From Acephala macrosclerotiorum (Eukaryota > Ascomycota > Leotiomycetes > Helotiales > Mollisiaceae): a stretch of DNA of 64,000 nucleotides. The translations under genes were made by a program, and so were the position numbers. Location of the stretch: the NCBI GenBank assembly GCA_014904845.1, contig MU119361.1:1-64000 (forward strand), given 5' to 3'. Positions 34,591-47,700 of this stretch are shown piece after piece (position 1 is the stretch's first letter; every line of letters begins with the position of its first letter). The notes under the pieces were generated by a model. The model made no database searches. It was given only the letters and a program-made list of their open reading frames with translations, and had not been told where the DNA came from.

Positions 34591-36565
34591 ATGCCTCTAA
34601 ATAAGAATTCTGTGTACCCGACAACAGAGCCGAGCTTCGTAACCTTTCCAAGCCGAAGAAGTGTTGTACATAGCACGCAAGGAATTGTTGCTTGTACACA
34701 ACCTCTAGCAGCAAGATGTGGACTTAAAGTTCTTGATGCTGGTGGCAATGCTGCAGTAAGTACTTACCCCACTTTCATGAACAACGACTAACAACAAACA
34801 GGATGCAGCAGTAGCAGTTGGTATGAGAATTCTATATGCTTTTAAGTATTATCTAATTCGTTTTTAGCTGCCGGACTCAATTTGACAGAACCAACCTCCA
34901 CCGGAATTGGTGGTGATATGTTCTGTCTGTTTTACGATGCAAAGACCAAGAAGATCTCTGCCTTGAACGGCTCTGGTCGTGCTGGTGAGAAATGCACCTT
35001 AGAAGCTACAAGAAAGAGCCTTGGCATGAAAGATGGTGACCATGACCAAATACCACGTAATAGTGTGCATGCTGTCACAGTCCCTGGTGCTGCAGCAGGT
35101 TGGGTTGACACCTTTGAACGATTCGGAAGCGGAAAGTTGTCCCTCGAACAAATTCTGACCCCTGCCATCGAACTCGGCGAAAGAGGATACCCTGTTTCAG
35201 AACTTTCCTCAAGAGGGGTATGTCCATTAATTTTCGTAAGCATGATTCAGACAGACTGACAACATTTAGTGGAGGAGAGGAGAGCAGCAACTGAAAGATG
35301 CATCTCCGAACTATGCGGAGATGCTCAAAAAGGATGCCAGTGGCTACCACGGACCTCAAGCAGGAGAGATCTTCAAGAACCAGAACCTTGCAACCACATT
35401 TAGAGCACTTGCCAAAGATGGAAAGAAAGGTTTTTACACAGGTAGAATAGCCGAGGCAATCGTCAAGGTCACCAAGGATAGAGGAGGCTTCCTCGAGCTC
35501 GGCGACTTGAAGAAGCACATGGAACTCGGAAGCGAACCTGTTGACCCCATTTCATACGTCTTCAAGGGTCAAGGTTACGTTAAAACGAAGAACCACTTCG
35601 TCGATGGATCTTCGGGTCAAGGTGCGAACGAAGATAACCACGGTGTCGAGCTCTGGGAACATCCACCAAACGGTCAAGGAATCGTAGCTCTGATGGCCCT
35701 CGGTATCATTGAAGCTCTCGAAGAGAGTGGCAAGATTCCAGTGTTCACCGAAGAGCAGCACAACTCAGCCGAGTACCTCCACGCCGTCATCGAGTCTCTA
35801 AGAATTGCGTTCGCAGACGCAAGCTGGTGGGTCGCTGATCCAGGCCACTTCAAAGTGCCCGCAGCAGAGCTCGTTTCCAAAGCCTACCTGGCTGAGCGAG
35901 CAAAGCTCTTCGATCCAACAAAAGCATCAGATAAGATCTATGACCACGGTAGCCCAGCACACAACCACAGCGACACTGTCTATTTCTCCGTCACAGACAA
36001 AGAAGGCAACGGAATCTCATTCATCAACTCAAACTTCCACGGCTTTGGCTCGGCGATCATTCCTCAAGGATGTGGCTTCACTTTACAAAATCGTGGTGGT
36101 AACTTCAGTCTGGAACCAGGCCATCCAAATGTCATTGCTCCAGGGAAGAGACCGTACCATACCATCATCCCGGCAATGATCACCAACAAGCACGATGGAA
36201 GTTTACACTCTGTTTATGGTGTGATGGGAGGATTCATGCAGCCTCAAGGACATGTACAGGTACTGCTCAACATGTTAGCATTCAAGCATAACCCGCAAGC
36301 TGCCTTAGATGCACCTAGATTCTGTATTGGCGCCGAAGGTATGCCTGGAGATGGAAATGGAAGGAAAGTGTTCTTGGAGGAGGGTATCTCAGATGAGGTA
36401 TGCCAGAAGCTGAAAATGATGGGTCACGAAACAGAGATTGTCAAGGGCTATGCGAGAAGTGTATTCGGAAGAGGTCAGTTGATTAGAAGTCATGTAGAAG
36501 ATGGCATGGTAGTATTTTCTGCTGGCAGCGATCCTCGAGGAGACGGGGCTGCTTACCCTGGTTAG
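34591..36565 (+). CDS. Gamma-glutamyltranspeptidase family protein
   Basis: Exons 34591–34755, 34802–34820, 34868–35217 and 35270–36565 give 609 residues; the second exon is only 19 nt. The N-terminal half has VLDAGGNAADAAVAVAAGLN, TSTGIGGDMFCLFYDA and VPGAAAGWVDTFERFGSGKL, as in GGT large subunits. The autoprocessing/nucleophile Thr is in HSDTVYFSVTDKEGNG at about residue 414, followed by the small-subunit motifs and GGFMQPQGHVQVLLNML. The enzymes cleave gamma-glutamyl bonds of glutathione and related compounds. The absence of an obvious signal peptide, the microbial-type sequence and the GDNAxPx-like variations suggest the GGT-like (YwrD-type) branch rather than the secreted yeast Ecm38 type. 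Exact substrate unknown. Start chosen at MPLNKNSVYP; an upstream in-frame extension looks like leader. Confidence 0.88.
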
Positions 36566-37086
36566 ATAGACTTTTACAATTTCACAGCACATACATAATG
36601 AAAAGATAAAGACTCGACACAGCATCTATTGCTCTGATTCCTTTCTCTCCTTCAATGCAGCTATGATACACGAAGTAGCCTGCCAATGACAAAGCCTAGA
36701 GAAAAGCAGAGATTCCCATTCCCATAATTCTTCCCACCCCTTTTCAACCGTGTGTGAGAAGGGACCAGATATAACTCCATCGCTGATATGCTTTCCTTCG
36801 GTGGTACAACAAGCAGAGATCCATGCATCTCAGAGAGATACCTGCTAAATGCAACGAGCCAATGCTGAGTGATCCACGCCTCGAGAATAAAGAACCTAGG
36901 AGTACAGACGAAGCAAGGAAAATATGAAGTGCGAGAGCAAGAGCCTTGGATTTTGGGTATTGCTCTACTCAGAAACGCCGATTGATGCTGAACTCTTACA
37001 AACGAAGGAAATTTTAGCTTGCTATGGCGAAGCTGATGCTGTGTGATTGGAGGTGTTCGTGAAGATCGTTCTGAGATTGTCGGTGT
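36566..37086. other. Intergenic between convergent genes
   Basis: 3' regions of the gamma-glutamyltranspeptidase gene and the PNUTS-like gene. No further feature. Confidence 0.6.
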
Positions 37087-40000
37087 TTAGTCCTCGTGAA
37101 GGAAGGTGCAGGCTGCGCCCTTTGCACATTTGCCTTGTCGATAGAATGTGCAAGGTTTCTTTTTGCCCTTGTACTCGCCATGATCGTCAAAGAAGGAGAT
37201 ATCATTGCTCTGCTTCGAGTTATGGCCGCTGCGCTGCTTCTTGTCACGAGAATGAGATCGGCCAGACTTTGTGTTGTCGTTCCAATTGCCATCCCTGCCA
37301 TCTCTGCCCTCCCAACGGGTTTGTTGGCCCTGGCCCGAGTATCCATTGGTGTCATTGTGGGTGTTAGAATTACCTGTCCAGCCGCTGTAATCGTACTGTT
37401 GCGTCGGCGCACCCCGGCTATCACCATTCTGATAACCGTTGAGGAAGTTCTGCACTTGTTGGTTGAGGTCAGGAATATGGGGGACCGGATTGCTGGATTG
37501 TGGGATGGGAATTGGGTAGGTCATTTGGGGTGGCTGCGGGGCAAAGTGCTGAGGCAGCATCGGAGGTTGTTGAAGGTGAGCTGCTTGCATCTGAGCCACC
37601 ATTCTCTGAGAAGCTTCTGTCTGCTCCTTGGCCTCCTTATCTCTGTTGTAGCCGACCCACCAATCGTCCTTCTGGGCTGAATTCATCCACTCTGGAGGTT
37701 CTCTTGGAGGGAATGGTTTGCCTTTCAGAGATTCGACAATGCGAACGAGGTTCGCCATAGCCGCAGGGTCCATGCTGTCAATCGGGTTTTGTGGCCGTCC
37801 TTGATTTGAAAGAGGCTGGGGGATTGAGGATACTTCGGTTGGAGGTCGCGTGAAAGGTTGTGGAGTTGCGTTAGGGTTGAGGAGACGGCTTTGCGTGTTC
37901 CACTGTTGTTGGGACTGTCGCTGCTGGAAAATCTGTCGAGCGGCGACAGGACCATATAGCTTGATCTCATCAAGGCGCTGAACAAGCCAGGGTTCGGTAG
38001 GGCCTTTGAGGAGACGATCTGCTCGAAACTCGTCTGCGCCGTCCATCTGAGATAAGTCTGCCTGCAACAGCTCTTTTGGTGTGGGTGGAATGTCGCTCGG
38101 AACAGTGTAAATAACCATCAGCTCGACTCCTTCTCGGTGACGTTGCGTACTTTGCTCTGGTGTGGTGAACGTTTGAGAGCCACCTCTTGTGACATAAGTC
38201 TCTCCGCGCGGAGATTTTTCGAGGTTGCGGAAATCGAGTTCGACAAGCTCCGCATAGGGAATATCGGGCTCGCTTGGCTGGTAATCATCGTCTTCGTCCA
38301 TCGCCTCCGAAAGTCGCTTCTTATGCATCATACCCTCCAGACGATGCTCGTGCGCATCCCTGACCATTTCATCCTCGCGTCCCTCATCTTCCGCCTGCTC
38401 GTGCTTGAACAATCTAATTTGTTCCAGCTCGGGTCCCTCCTTGAATTTGACTCTAAGATGTCTCCTGCTTTCCTTTCTCTCGCGACGAGCCTTTTCCTCT
38501 GGGGTTTCAGGAGGTCTGGGAGGTGCTTCAGCAGCCTTTGGTGGCTCAGGAGCTTTTGCTATGCTTGCTAGCAGTGCGCCGAGCTTTGACTCTGTAGGTG
38601 GTGGAGACTCGCGCTTCTTTGGGGCAGGCTTTGGTACCGGCTTTGACGAGATTCCCAGTAGATTACTGCTTCTTCTTGGGGGAGCAGGCTTGGAGGTTGT
38701 GCCATTAGCATCAGTTGCTATCTTCTTGGTAGGCTTTCCGTTCGGTCCATCACCTTCGTGCAGTCTCTTCGCGGGATTGCTAGGTTGGGAGGCAGAAATT
38801 TCACCAGCTCGGGCTTTGGCTTGCTCTCTGGGTTTCTTTTCCTTCTCTGCTTGCTCGCCATCCTTTTTGGCTTTCGCAGCCTTTTCTTTCGCATTTGTAG
38901 TGCTTGCAAGGATAAGGGCGATATTCTTCTTGGTCTCGTCATCACCTTTCTTGCTCCAACGCGCTTGGACTTTGGCAAAATTGCACTTCAGCAGAAGCTC
39001 ATCAGACATCGTTTGAAATCGAGCAAGCAGACCAAGAATGGCCTTTGGAAGCTGCCCCAAATAATCACGTTCTTTGGTGCAGTCGAGCAATGTCATCACC
39101 AAATCGTTGACCATTTTCTGGTGACCTCCTAGATGTTCTACTATGTAGGGATAGCCATGCTCCTTCGCTGCATCAACTGACAGACGGAACGCGTCTAACA
39201 GCGTGGTCCGTTGAGCTCTCAAGTTGTCAAGCTCAGGCGAAACTGCTTTCTCGATCTTTGTTGAGATGGTCTTAATCTCAACGCGTTGGGCAGAGATGAA
39301 GTCTCCAAATTGTTTCATTGCATCTTTCATTGCATCGATGCTTGGACTTGAATTCGGATCTTTCCAGATCATGCCAATTGCATCATATTGAGTAGCCTCC
39401 GGAATGGTTGTAGGACGCATCTCTCCACGGACCTAGAAAATATCAGTCTCATGACAATACGGACATGCACAGGATAAAGCGTTGCATCCACGCATCAAAG
39501 CTGGATCGGCAAAACAATTCGATCTTTTCAGAGTCATAGGGAGTAGGTTCTTACCGTGCTGATGTCAATTACAGGTATCTCGTCGTCTTCATATTCAGAT
39601 TCTTCTTCTGAAGAGTTGCTCTCATCTTCTGACGAGCTTGTTTCCGTCGGTGTCGATGGCGACTTGACTGAAGCCGATTGATCATCCTCACGTAGGGTAC
39701 CAGCCTTGACTGCTAAAGCCCGTGAAGCTTGACTGGTTCCTTTATATTTGCTCACTGTTGATTTTGGCTCCTTTGGAGGTCTACCTTTCTTCGTAGATCG
39801 TGCGGGTGTCAAGGAGCCTGGCCGAAAAAGTCAACACCACTAAAATATCAAAGAAAATGAAAAGAACGCGTGAACTTACTCGACAGATCATAACCCGGAA
39901 CAAGATCTTTTCCGCTCCGAGATTTTCTTGGGTGATACTTTGGGAGAGTGTCTGTTCCAAAAGGTCAGTAACCACTTCTCGCACATGCCGCCCAACTCCA

Positions 40001-40864
40001 CAGTTGGATTATCAACTTACTCTTCAGACCAACAGAAACTGGTACTGGTGTACTCTCAAATGCAAGAAAGGGGGCGTACTCGAGGCGAGCTTGGGAAGAA
40101 GAGCCCTTTGACTCGAGCAAATCCGGGTGGGTCACCCTGAGAGGGTTTGGGGAAGCTGCGAGCTGGATTTGCTGAGGGCGAGGGGTAGCCTGAGTAGTCT
40201 GCGCTGGATCCATTTCCTGTCTCCTGATGAAGGACTTCGATTCGGATTCTGGGGTATCGTTGGGCAGGACCGGATATCGGACATTGTTGGCCTGGTTTAA
40301 GTGAACATTGCCGTTCTGGTTGTTCTGGAAGAACATGTTGCTGGGCTGACCCTGTGACATCTGTTGGAAATTATTCCCCATGTTGCTCGCACTCCGTTGT
40401 TGAAAAACAGAATTTGATACAGGACGATTTACGGCTTGGTTTTGATTTTGATTGATACCATACTGGAGAGATTGTGGAGCAATAGTAGCATTCTCTGTAG
40501 CATGTGGTGCTAGAGAGAAGGAGCTATCATGTCCATGATATGTCGAAGCTTGCAAGGAAGGATCCACATTGTATGAGGTAGGGCCAAAAACATCGGATGG
40601 TCTCGCATGTTGATACTGGGCGGCGTAAGGAGAGTTTGAATAGGATACAGCTGGGTATGATTGCTGTTGGTTGAAGTTATAATGGCCGTGAGCTGCTCCC
40701 GGCTGACTGGCTGCAAATCGAGCGTAAGGGTCATGATTTGGTTGAGTGAAGGCGTACTGCTGCTGTTGCTGGGATGTATCCGCTGGCCAGCCAGCATTGT
40801 GTATCAGATCGTCATAGGCCAAGTCGTCTGGTAAGAAGTCGAAGCTATTATTCTGTCCCTCCAT
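37087..40864 (-). CDS. PNUTS/Ppn1-like PP1-docking protein with CCCH zinc finger
   Basis: Four exons, high to low: 40021–40864, 39880–39951, 39555–39817 and 37087–39432, giving 1,174 residues. The first ~280 residues are a Gln/Asn-rich disordered region, then a basic/acidic linker (GRPPKEPK; SSEDESNSSEEESEYEDDE). A helical domain follows at about residues 430–575, with YLGQLPKAILGLLARF and LLLKCNFAKVQARWSKKGD, resembling the TFIIS N-terminal/LW fold. Next is HLRVKFKEGPELEQIRLF with a PP1-docking RVxF motif (RVKF, ~720–723). A second Gln/Pro-rich tail ends in a CCCH finger, PCTFYRQGKCAKGAACTFLH. This order (LW domain, RVxF, CCCH) is that of human PNUTS and S. pombe Ppn1, which tether PP1 in the cleavage-polyadenylation/termination machinery. 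The name is my inference from architecture. Confidence 0.75.
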
Positions 40865-42088
40865 CTTGTCTCTCGGACTTGACGAATGGAGGTGGAAGGT
40901 GCGAGGGTGGGTGTATCACAAAAGGGGAGTGGCAGAAGGAAGGAGCGATGGATTTTGATTGGCGGATGGTTTTGCGAGGGTCTGATTGGGCCGCTAAACG
41001 AGAAAGTTTGAATCAGCATCCAGCACTGAGATTCCCCGAAGAGTCCGACTCGGGCGCAAAACATTGACCAAGGAAAATAGGTGATAGATGATAGGTGTTC
41101 TCCGCAGGCCCTGCCACCACCACGCTGAGCAGCCAGCAACAACCACTGCACCGTACGGCCCCGCGTCACTCTGCCTTGAATATTGTGAGTCTGTAGTGGC
41201 AGCAGCAGCAGACACACAACACAATACGCAGCAAGGATTTCGAAGGTCGAAGACCCTTCGTAACGTAGCGTAGCGTAGTGAATGTGAATACAGCGGCAGC
41301 CAAGAAAGTACCCGATACCGCAACAGTACGATTGCTGCGACCGATCTGCTGTTGTCTGCGGTATTACGGGCACTCTTTTTAATCGCGTGCCGGTCTGTAC
41401 ACGATCCCCGCGAAGCTCCAAGGCAGACGCAGAAGCGCGAGCTCGTGTCTAGGCAATTCTGGGACTTTGGGGGCACTGAATAGGCGGCGTTGCTCTGCTG
41501 CCTTTCGCCTTCCGTCTTCACGACGAGCAATGAAGTTGTGTTGTGTTAAGGTGTCACCGTACCCTTTTCTTTCTAAGCAAAACCCTTTTCCCAGAAGCCT
41601 GCGCAACCCTTAAAATCGGTCACTTGGTTCAGTTCATTTGTACGATCATTTGTATCTGTTTAAAGGCATGGCCATGGTGGCCGGAAAGGAGTTGTCGGAG
41701 GTGGCAATTGAAGGGGGAGAGGAGATGTCGTTGGAAGAAAACCAAGAATGAGTCCGGGTTCAGAAGGTTGGGTTGGGCGAGCTCGTTTCGCGTTGGACGC
41801 CAGGCACACAAAGGCACCCAGGCACTCAGGCATAGAGGCTTGAAGCTAGGCTAGATACGGCCTAGCTCGAATATTGCAGCTTCGAAAGGCTATGGTAGGA
41901 TAGCGGGACGGCTGCGTGCTTGCTGTGATCTGAGCATAGAGAGAAGTGTTCATTCTCAGTTGAACTTGGTGATGTATCCACACTCTTGAATTCAGCTTCT
42001 TCAAATACCACTCCTGATGTCCCGGTAACCTTACATGACACATTACCACCAGTTTGGCTGATTTGCAGCCTCTCCAAGCTCAACGATC
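40865..42088. other. Divergent promoter region, about 1.2 kb
   Basis: Separates the PNUTS-like gene (minus) from SLY1 (plus). Two long overlapping minus-strand frames (40804–41421 and 40994–41530) lack family features. A short direct repeat GTAGCGTAGCGTAG lies near 41264–41277. Confidence 0.55.
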
Positions 42089-44399
42089 ATGGCACCAACC
42101 CACAACTCTCTGCGGGATCGCCAAATCAGTAAGTATCGTTGCGCCAACATCTATGAAGCATATATTGACTACTTCCTGCAGGATCGATTGAGCGCATGCT
42201 TAATCTGAATCACGATGCTGAAGAGAATACGAGCGAACACCACGATCACTCTGCAAATGGGGTGCCCAGTGCGCCCATACTGAATTCGAATGGGGATCCT
42301 ATATGGAAAGTGCTCGTCTTCGATGATCTAGGACGAGATGTTATCAGCAGTGTTCTGCGAGTGAACGATTTACGAGCATGGGGAGTCACAATGCATATGT
42401 ATGTCCCGGTGGTTTGCATGGCGAATGTATAGTCAGACAGGTTGCTGAACAAGTTAGGCACATAGCTTCTGCACGCCATCCTATACCAGATGTGCCAGTC
42501 CTATATCTAGTGGAGCCAAATGCCTCGAACCTCAAGTCGATTACCTCCGATCTCTCACGCGGCCTCTATTCTCCAGCATATATCAACTTCCTTTCCTCCA
42601 TACCAAGACCACTTTTGGAGGACTTCGCAAAGCAAACCGCGGAAGCAGGGACTTCTGAGAATATCGCACAGTTCTACGATCAGTACCTAAACTTCATCGT
42701 GGGAGAGCCCGATTTGTTCAGCTTAGGAATGGGGAAAGAGAATACGTACTGGGCTTTGAACAGCGCGCGGACGAAGGACGAGGAGTTAGACCATGTGGTT
42801 GACAGGATTGTCAGCGGTCTGTTTAGTGTCATGGCTACGATGGGTATGGATTTCTGAAAAAGTCAAGCACAAATTCAGAAAGCCTAACTTTACTAGGTGT
42901 CATGCCAATTATTCGATGTCCCAAAGGTGCTGCAGCAGAGATGATTTCAGCAAAGCTTGATCGGAAGCTACGAGATCATATCTTGAACTCGAAGGATAAC
43001 CTATTTTCAACCTCAAGCAATCGACCTTCTACAGCTACTGGTACGCCGTCATCCAGACCTGTTCTCATCATCCTCGATCGCAACGTAGATCTTATACCCA
43101 TGCTCTCACATTCATGGACGTACCAGTCCCTCGTCCACGATGTATTGAATATGAAGCTTAACCGAATCACGGTGGAAACACCAATTGACGAAAGCAATCC
43201 TGCCAAGGGATCCACTAAGAAGGCTTACGACCTTACGTCTAGCGACTTCTTCTGGGCCAAGAATGCGAGCATGCCTTTCCCACAAGTTGCAGAAGACATC
43301 GATGCTGAATTGAGTCGGTATAAGGACGACGCAAACGAGATCACAAAGAAGACCGGAGCTTCGTCGATAGAGGATCTTCAAAACGATACCAGTTCCTCTG
43401 CACAACATCTTAAGGCCGCCATCACCTTGCTACCAGAATTAAGAGAACGAAAAGCGGTTCTCGACATGCACATGAACATTCTAGCGGGTCTCTTGACAGG
43501 AATCAAGAATCGACAATTGGACAACTTCTTCCAGGTGGAAGAGGCTATCATGAAGCAGACTAAACAGCAAATTCTCGAGGTTCTCAATGACCAGGACAAA
43601 GGCAAGAATCCAGTCGATAAGCTAAGATTATTCATAATCTGGTTCTTGAGTACTGAGCAAGATGTTACTAGAGCGGATTTGGAGAAGTTTGAGGAATCAT
43701 TGAAGGCAGCAGGCGCAGACACTAGTTCTCTTGCCTATGTCAAACAGTAAGTGTCTGCCTTGAGTATATGTAGGTCTGCAATGCTAATTTTTGGGCAGGG
43801 TTCGTGCAACTACGAGAATGACAATGATGACCTCCGCTCCCTCGGCGGCTGCTCCTCAAGCGTCTGCATCAACTGATCTTTTCCGCGGCATCACATCACG
43901 TCTCACATCCTCGCTCAAAGATACTGGTGTTGGTGCCAACTTCGAAAATCTCCTTTCGGGAGTAAAGAATTTACTACCCGCAAATCGTGATCTCACAGTC
44001 ACCAAGATCACAGAATCGATTATGGATCCACAGGGAGCAAGCAGCAGTGCAATTGCGAAGACCGAAAACTACCTCTATTTCGACCCTCGAAGTGCCAACG
44101 CAAGAGGCACCATGCCACCACCAAGCGCAGCTCGGAAAGGTGACCAGATGCCTGGCGGGCTCAATAGTCACGGTGGTATACAAGCTACCTTCGGACAGAA
44201 AAGACAGGGATTCAGCGAGGCGATTGTATTCACTGTTGGTGGCGGGAGCATGGACGAATATGGGAACTTACAAGACTGGGCCTCTAAGACTCAGGAAAGA
44301 GGAACAGGCAGGAAACGGGTCGTGTATGGCAGCACGGAGCTCGTCAATGCGGAGGAGTTTTTGAAGGAACTGGAGAGGCTTGGAGCTGAGGTACCATAG
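42089..44399 (+). CDS. SLY1: Sec1/Munc18-family protein Sly1 (ER–Golgi SNARE regulator)
   Basis: Exons 42089–42128, 42182–42398, 42458–42843, 42897–43746 and 43799–44399 give 697 residues. The opening LRDRQIRSIERMLNLNHD, then WKVLVFDDLGRDVISSVLRV and HPIPDVPVLYLVEP, is typical of the Sly1 branch of SM proteins. So are MPIIRCPKGAAAEMISAKLD, RPVLIILDRNVDLIPMLSHS and SWTYQSLVHDVLNMKLNRI, and the C-terminal FTVGGGSMDEYGNLQDWA. Sly1 binds the N-terminal peptide of the syntaxin Sed5/Ufe1 and promotes SNARE assembly in ER–Golgi traffic. The protein is cytosolic and membrane-associated, and essential in yeast. Splice sites are canonical and every junction restores the conserved reading. No defects seen. 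Confidence 0.95.
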
Positions 44400-44729
44400 T
44401 AATACACGGCACAGCATGTCATAGAAGCAAAGAGCTCATTCAACTGCGTACTACGTGAGGGGTATATTGAATTCTAGGGAGTCTCCAGCTAGCGCTACAT
44501 GGCTCGAAAGCCGACTGATACTCTAAACATCCAACGATGTACTGCGTCGTCATGCACTCAAAGCTAGCCCACCAGCTCCAGATCCTGATATCGGAGATAA
44601 AAAATTGAAAAGTCCTACATCCATACGTACAACATGAAATTCAACAGTGGCTGTGAGTCAGCCAACTACGCAAATGCAAAAGGCAACGCTCAAAGAATTC
44701 CACACTAGAACCGATATCTAGTGCCTCAC
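44400..44729. other. Intergenic between convergent genes
   Basis: 3' regions of SLY1 and the chitin synthase gene. Nothing else recognised. Confidence 0.6.
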
Positions 44730-47700
44730 CTAAACGCCTCTGAACATACGTACAATCAAGAACCACATCGCGCCTATGAACTTGAACGCCGATAGACCAG
44801 CGACAGACCATAATACGACCGCGAGATAAATCGTGCTCTTCTTCGTGTCTTCAACGGTGCTAACTCTTTCTAAACCAGCGGTGCTGAGAACGACAGCCAC
44901 GAGACCGAAATTGCAAATAATCCAGAAGAGAACGACGCGGGAACGGAAGCCCTTGTAGTAATCTTCTTGGATTTCGCTGGCGGACATAGTCCTCTTCTCA
45001 GGCGGTGCTTTGGTGACGATTTTGCGCATCTCGGCTTCGTATTGAGCGTTTAGATCTCCGTCGTCGGTGGGGATGTTGACTGCAACCTTTCCATCTGCTT
45101 TGAGGGTTGCAGAAGGCAATTTTTCGGCTTTGTCGTCTCCCTTGGTACCCCATGTGATGTCGTGGGTGTTGCAGAAGGCGTAGACATTTAGGATGTTGAT
45201 ATAGGTGGGTGTGAGGAGGAGATATTGGATGAAAGAGGTGAACATGTGCCATGGGTCGAAGAATAGGAAGGATACGACAAACCAGAGGAGGTAGGTCGAG
45301 GCCAGGGAGATGATTAGGGTGTAAAAGATTTGGTTCTTGATAATGTCTGACCAAGTGAAGGAGTTTTGATCGACTTCACTTTGAATTGACTTCACCGTAA
45401 TAAAGATCGAAGCAAACATTAGGTAGCTAGACAATGTTAATAAACCAGTTCAATTGCAAAATAAGGGTTTTCTTACATCATAATGAAGACCCAGAAGATA
45501 ACCATGGACATGTAGGCCTTGTTTGAACCTTGAGGTCGATTTCCCAATGCCAACACGAAACAGGTGAGGAGAGTGAAGAGGTACAACCACTCGAAGACGA
45601 CTCCAAGTACTACACCAACTTCGCCAAGTAAATCGGATGTACCAAGAGATGTAGTCAGAATGTGGAAAACCAGGAAGAAGTTGCCAATTGCGAACCAAGC
45701 GAAGATCATGCTAATGGTCGTGTATGTGAACTCAACCAAGAACATAATCTTTCGCAAGAAGCTGTGGTCACTGCGGAATAGCTGGTAGAAATGAGCCAAG
45801 GCGTAGACTGCAGCGAAGAAACTTCCGTTCAGCCATCTTCTTCGTTGGAGAATCAATTCGGCCATTTGATCCGGCACATCGGTCTCTCCAGTGGCAGACT
45901 TGACGTACTGCAAGATCCAGTGGCAATTTCGCTTTGAAACCAGCTCGAAGCAAAGAATTCGATCCTCAGCAAGATACATATTAGCCGTAAAGATACCGGC
46001 GTTGGCACCGTGCATCTTCTCTCCGGCAAAGTACTTCTCTAGTGGTCCATTTCCGGCCTTGTCGTTCTGTAAAGCAACATATCGGTATGCTGAAAAGGCA
46101 CCAGGTAAGACGGAAATAAAACCGAAGGCGGACTCAAGCGGCTTGTCAAGGATGTTACTCATCTTGTACTCGAAATTCTGTGTTGCAACCAGCGGGTTAA
46201 GCAGGTTCTTGCCTCCAGGCCCCAACATGGCTTTGATCTCTCCACAAGCGCCACCACACATTGGCTCCAAATCGAAAGCCTTCCAAAGATGGTAAATGGA
46301 GTCCTTTCCTGGCTTCGTACCCGCATCGATGAGGACACAAATATTGGGATCTAGAACTCGGCCGAAAGCTTGGAAGAACCATCTGTGGGAGTTGATCTTC
46401 TTCTGATTCTTCTCCTTCAAACAGAACAGCATTTGGACTGGCTGTTGCTTAGGGCGCAATTCGACCAGGTCCTTCTTGACCGAGATACCGACTTGTGTCG
46501 TGTACTCGTAAATATGCGCCGTCACGTCCTTTCCGTTGACTTGTTGCTTGGCAATTCCATCCTGGTAGACTCCCATTCCTGCTAAAACTGCCCTCGTTCT
46601 TGGGTTGATCTTAGCACGACCATCACTAACCACACAAACCACGATTTTCTTCCATGCATCCTTTCCCCAGGTCTTGCTGTCTTTCCTCGAGCACATGTAT
46701 TCAATGTTCTTGAAAACGCCACTCATTGTCCTAGCAAACAGAACGTCGTCCTCGTTGTACATGGTGACAACGATGAATAACTCGGTATGCCGGGGCTTTG
46801 CGAACAGCTTTTGTCTGAGTGTGAATCGCTCTTCGTAGAACTCGCTTGGATCGCACGTTGCTGCTGAATATCTCATATGCGTAAATTCGTCTCGCTCAGG
46901 GGGTTGAGCGTGTGGAACTTGGTTCAAAAGCTTTGGTGGAATGGGACAATCCAGAATGAGATTGCCATTAAACAGCTGCACTTCCTTCACAGTCTTGTAT
47001 CTCTTCAGGGCAGGTGCCGGACTAGCCGAAGGAGCAACACCAATGCCACCAGCTCCATCATAGTCTTTGTATGGTCCTGGCTGAGAATGTGGATCTGGTC
47101 CGTAGGCAGTATCCTGTGCTTGAAGAATTGGGCGATGATCGTCCTCGTCGTAGTATGGGTCTTGGTTGGAAGGGTAATTCGTTAAAGGATGCTCTTCATG
47201 AGGAGAAGGTACGTATGGCGGTTGGTAGTACTGGTCGTGATGTTGCTGTGGGTTTATGGCATAATCTTGTGAGTAGTTGTGGTTGGGGTCGAGAGGGTAG
47301 TGTTGTTCGTATTCTTCGTTATGACCATAGGAGTTGTTAATGTTCTCGACCGAGTACTAGATTACAGTCAGCGCCGGGACCGTGGATAACTTAGCAGATA
47401 TCTTACTGTAGGTTGAGCCTGTAACTGGTCGCTGGGCGTATGCCGTCCTGGACCCATAGGTATCTCAAGGTTGTGTCTGCTCGGCGATCCGCCTGGTCTA
47501 CCATACGGCGACGCATCTTCGAGTTGGTATCCTTGGTGTAACGGATGGCCTGGTGAGGGCGTCCGACCTGGTAGGTTGCTCATATTGTAGTAGTCGTCTT
47601 GTTGGCCTTGGCCGGGATGGTCTAGGAGGGCAACGACGGTCAGAATGTGGTTGTTTACTTGTTGACAAGGCGCAGCCTCAGAAGAATAGAAGACGCTGAA

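Noticed and set aside
40804..41530. Two long overlapping minus-strand frames upstream of the PNUTS-like gene
   Set aside because: Low-complexity, mutually exclusive, no family match; they occupy the divergent promoter with SLY1.
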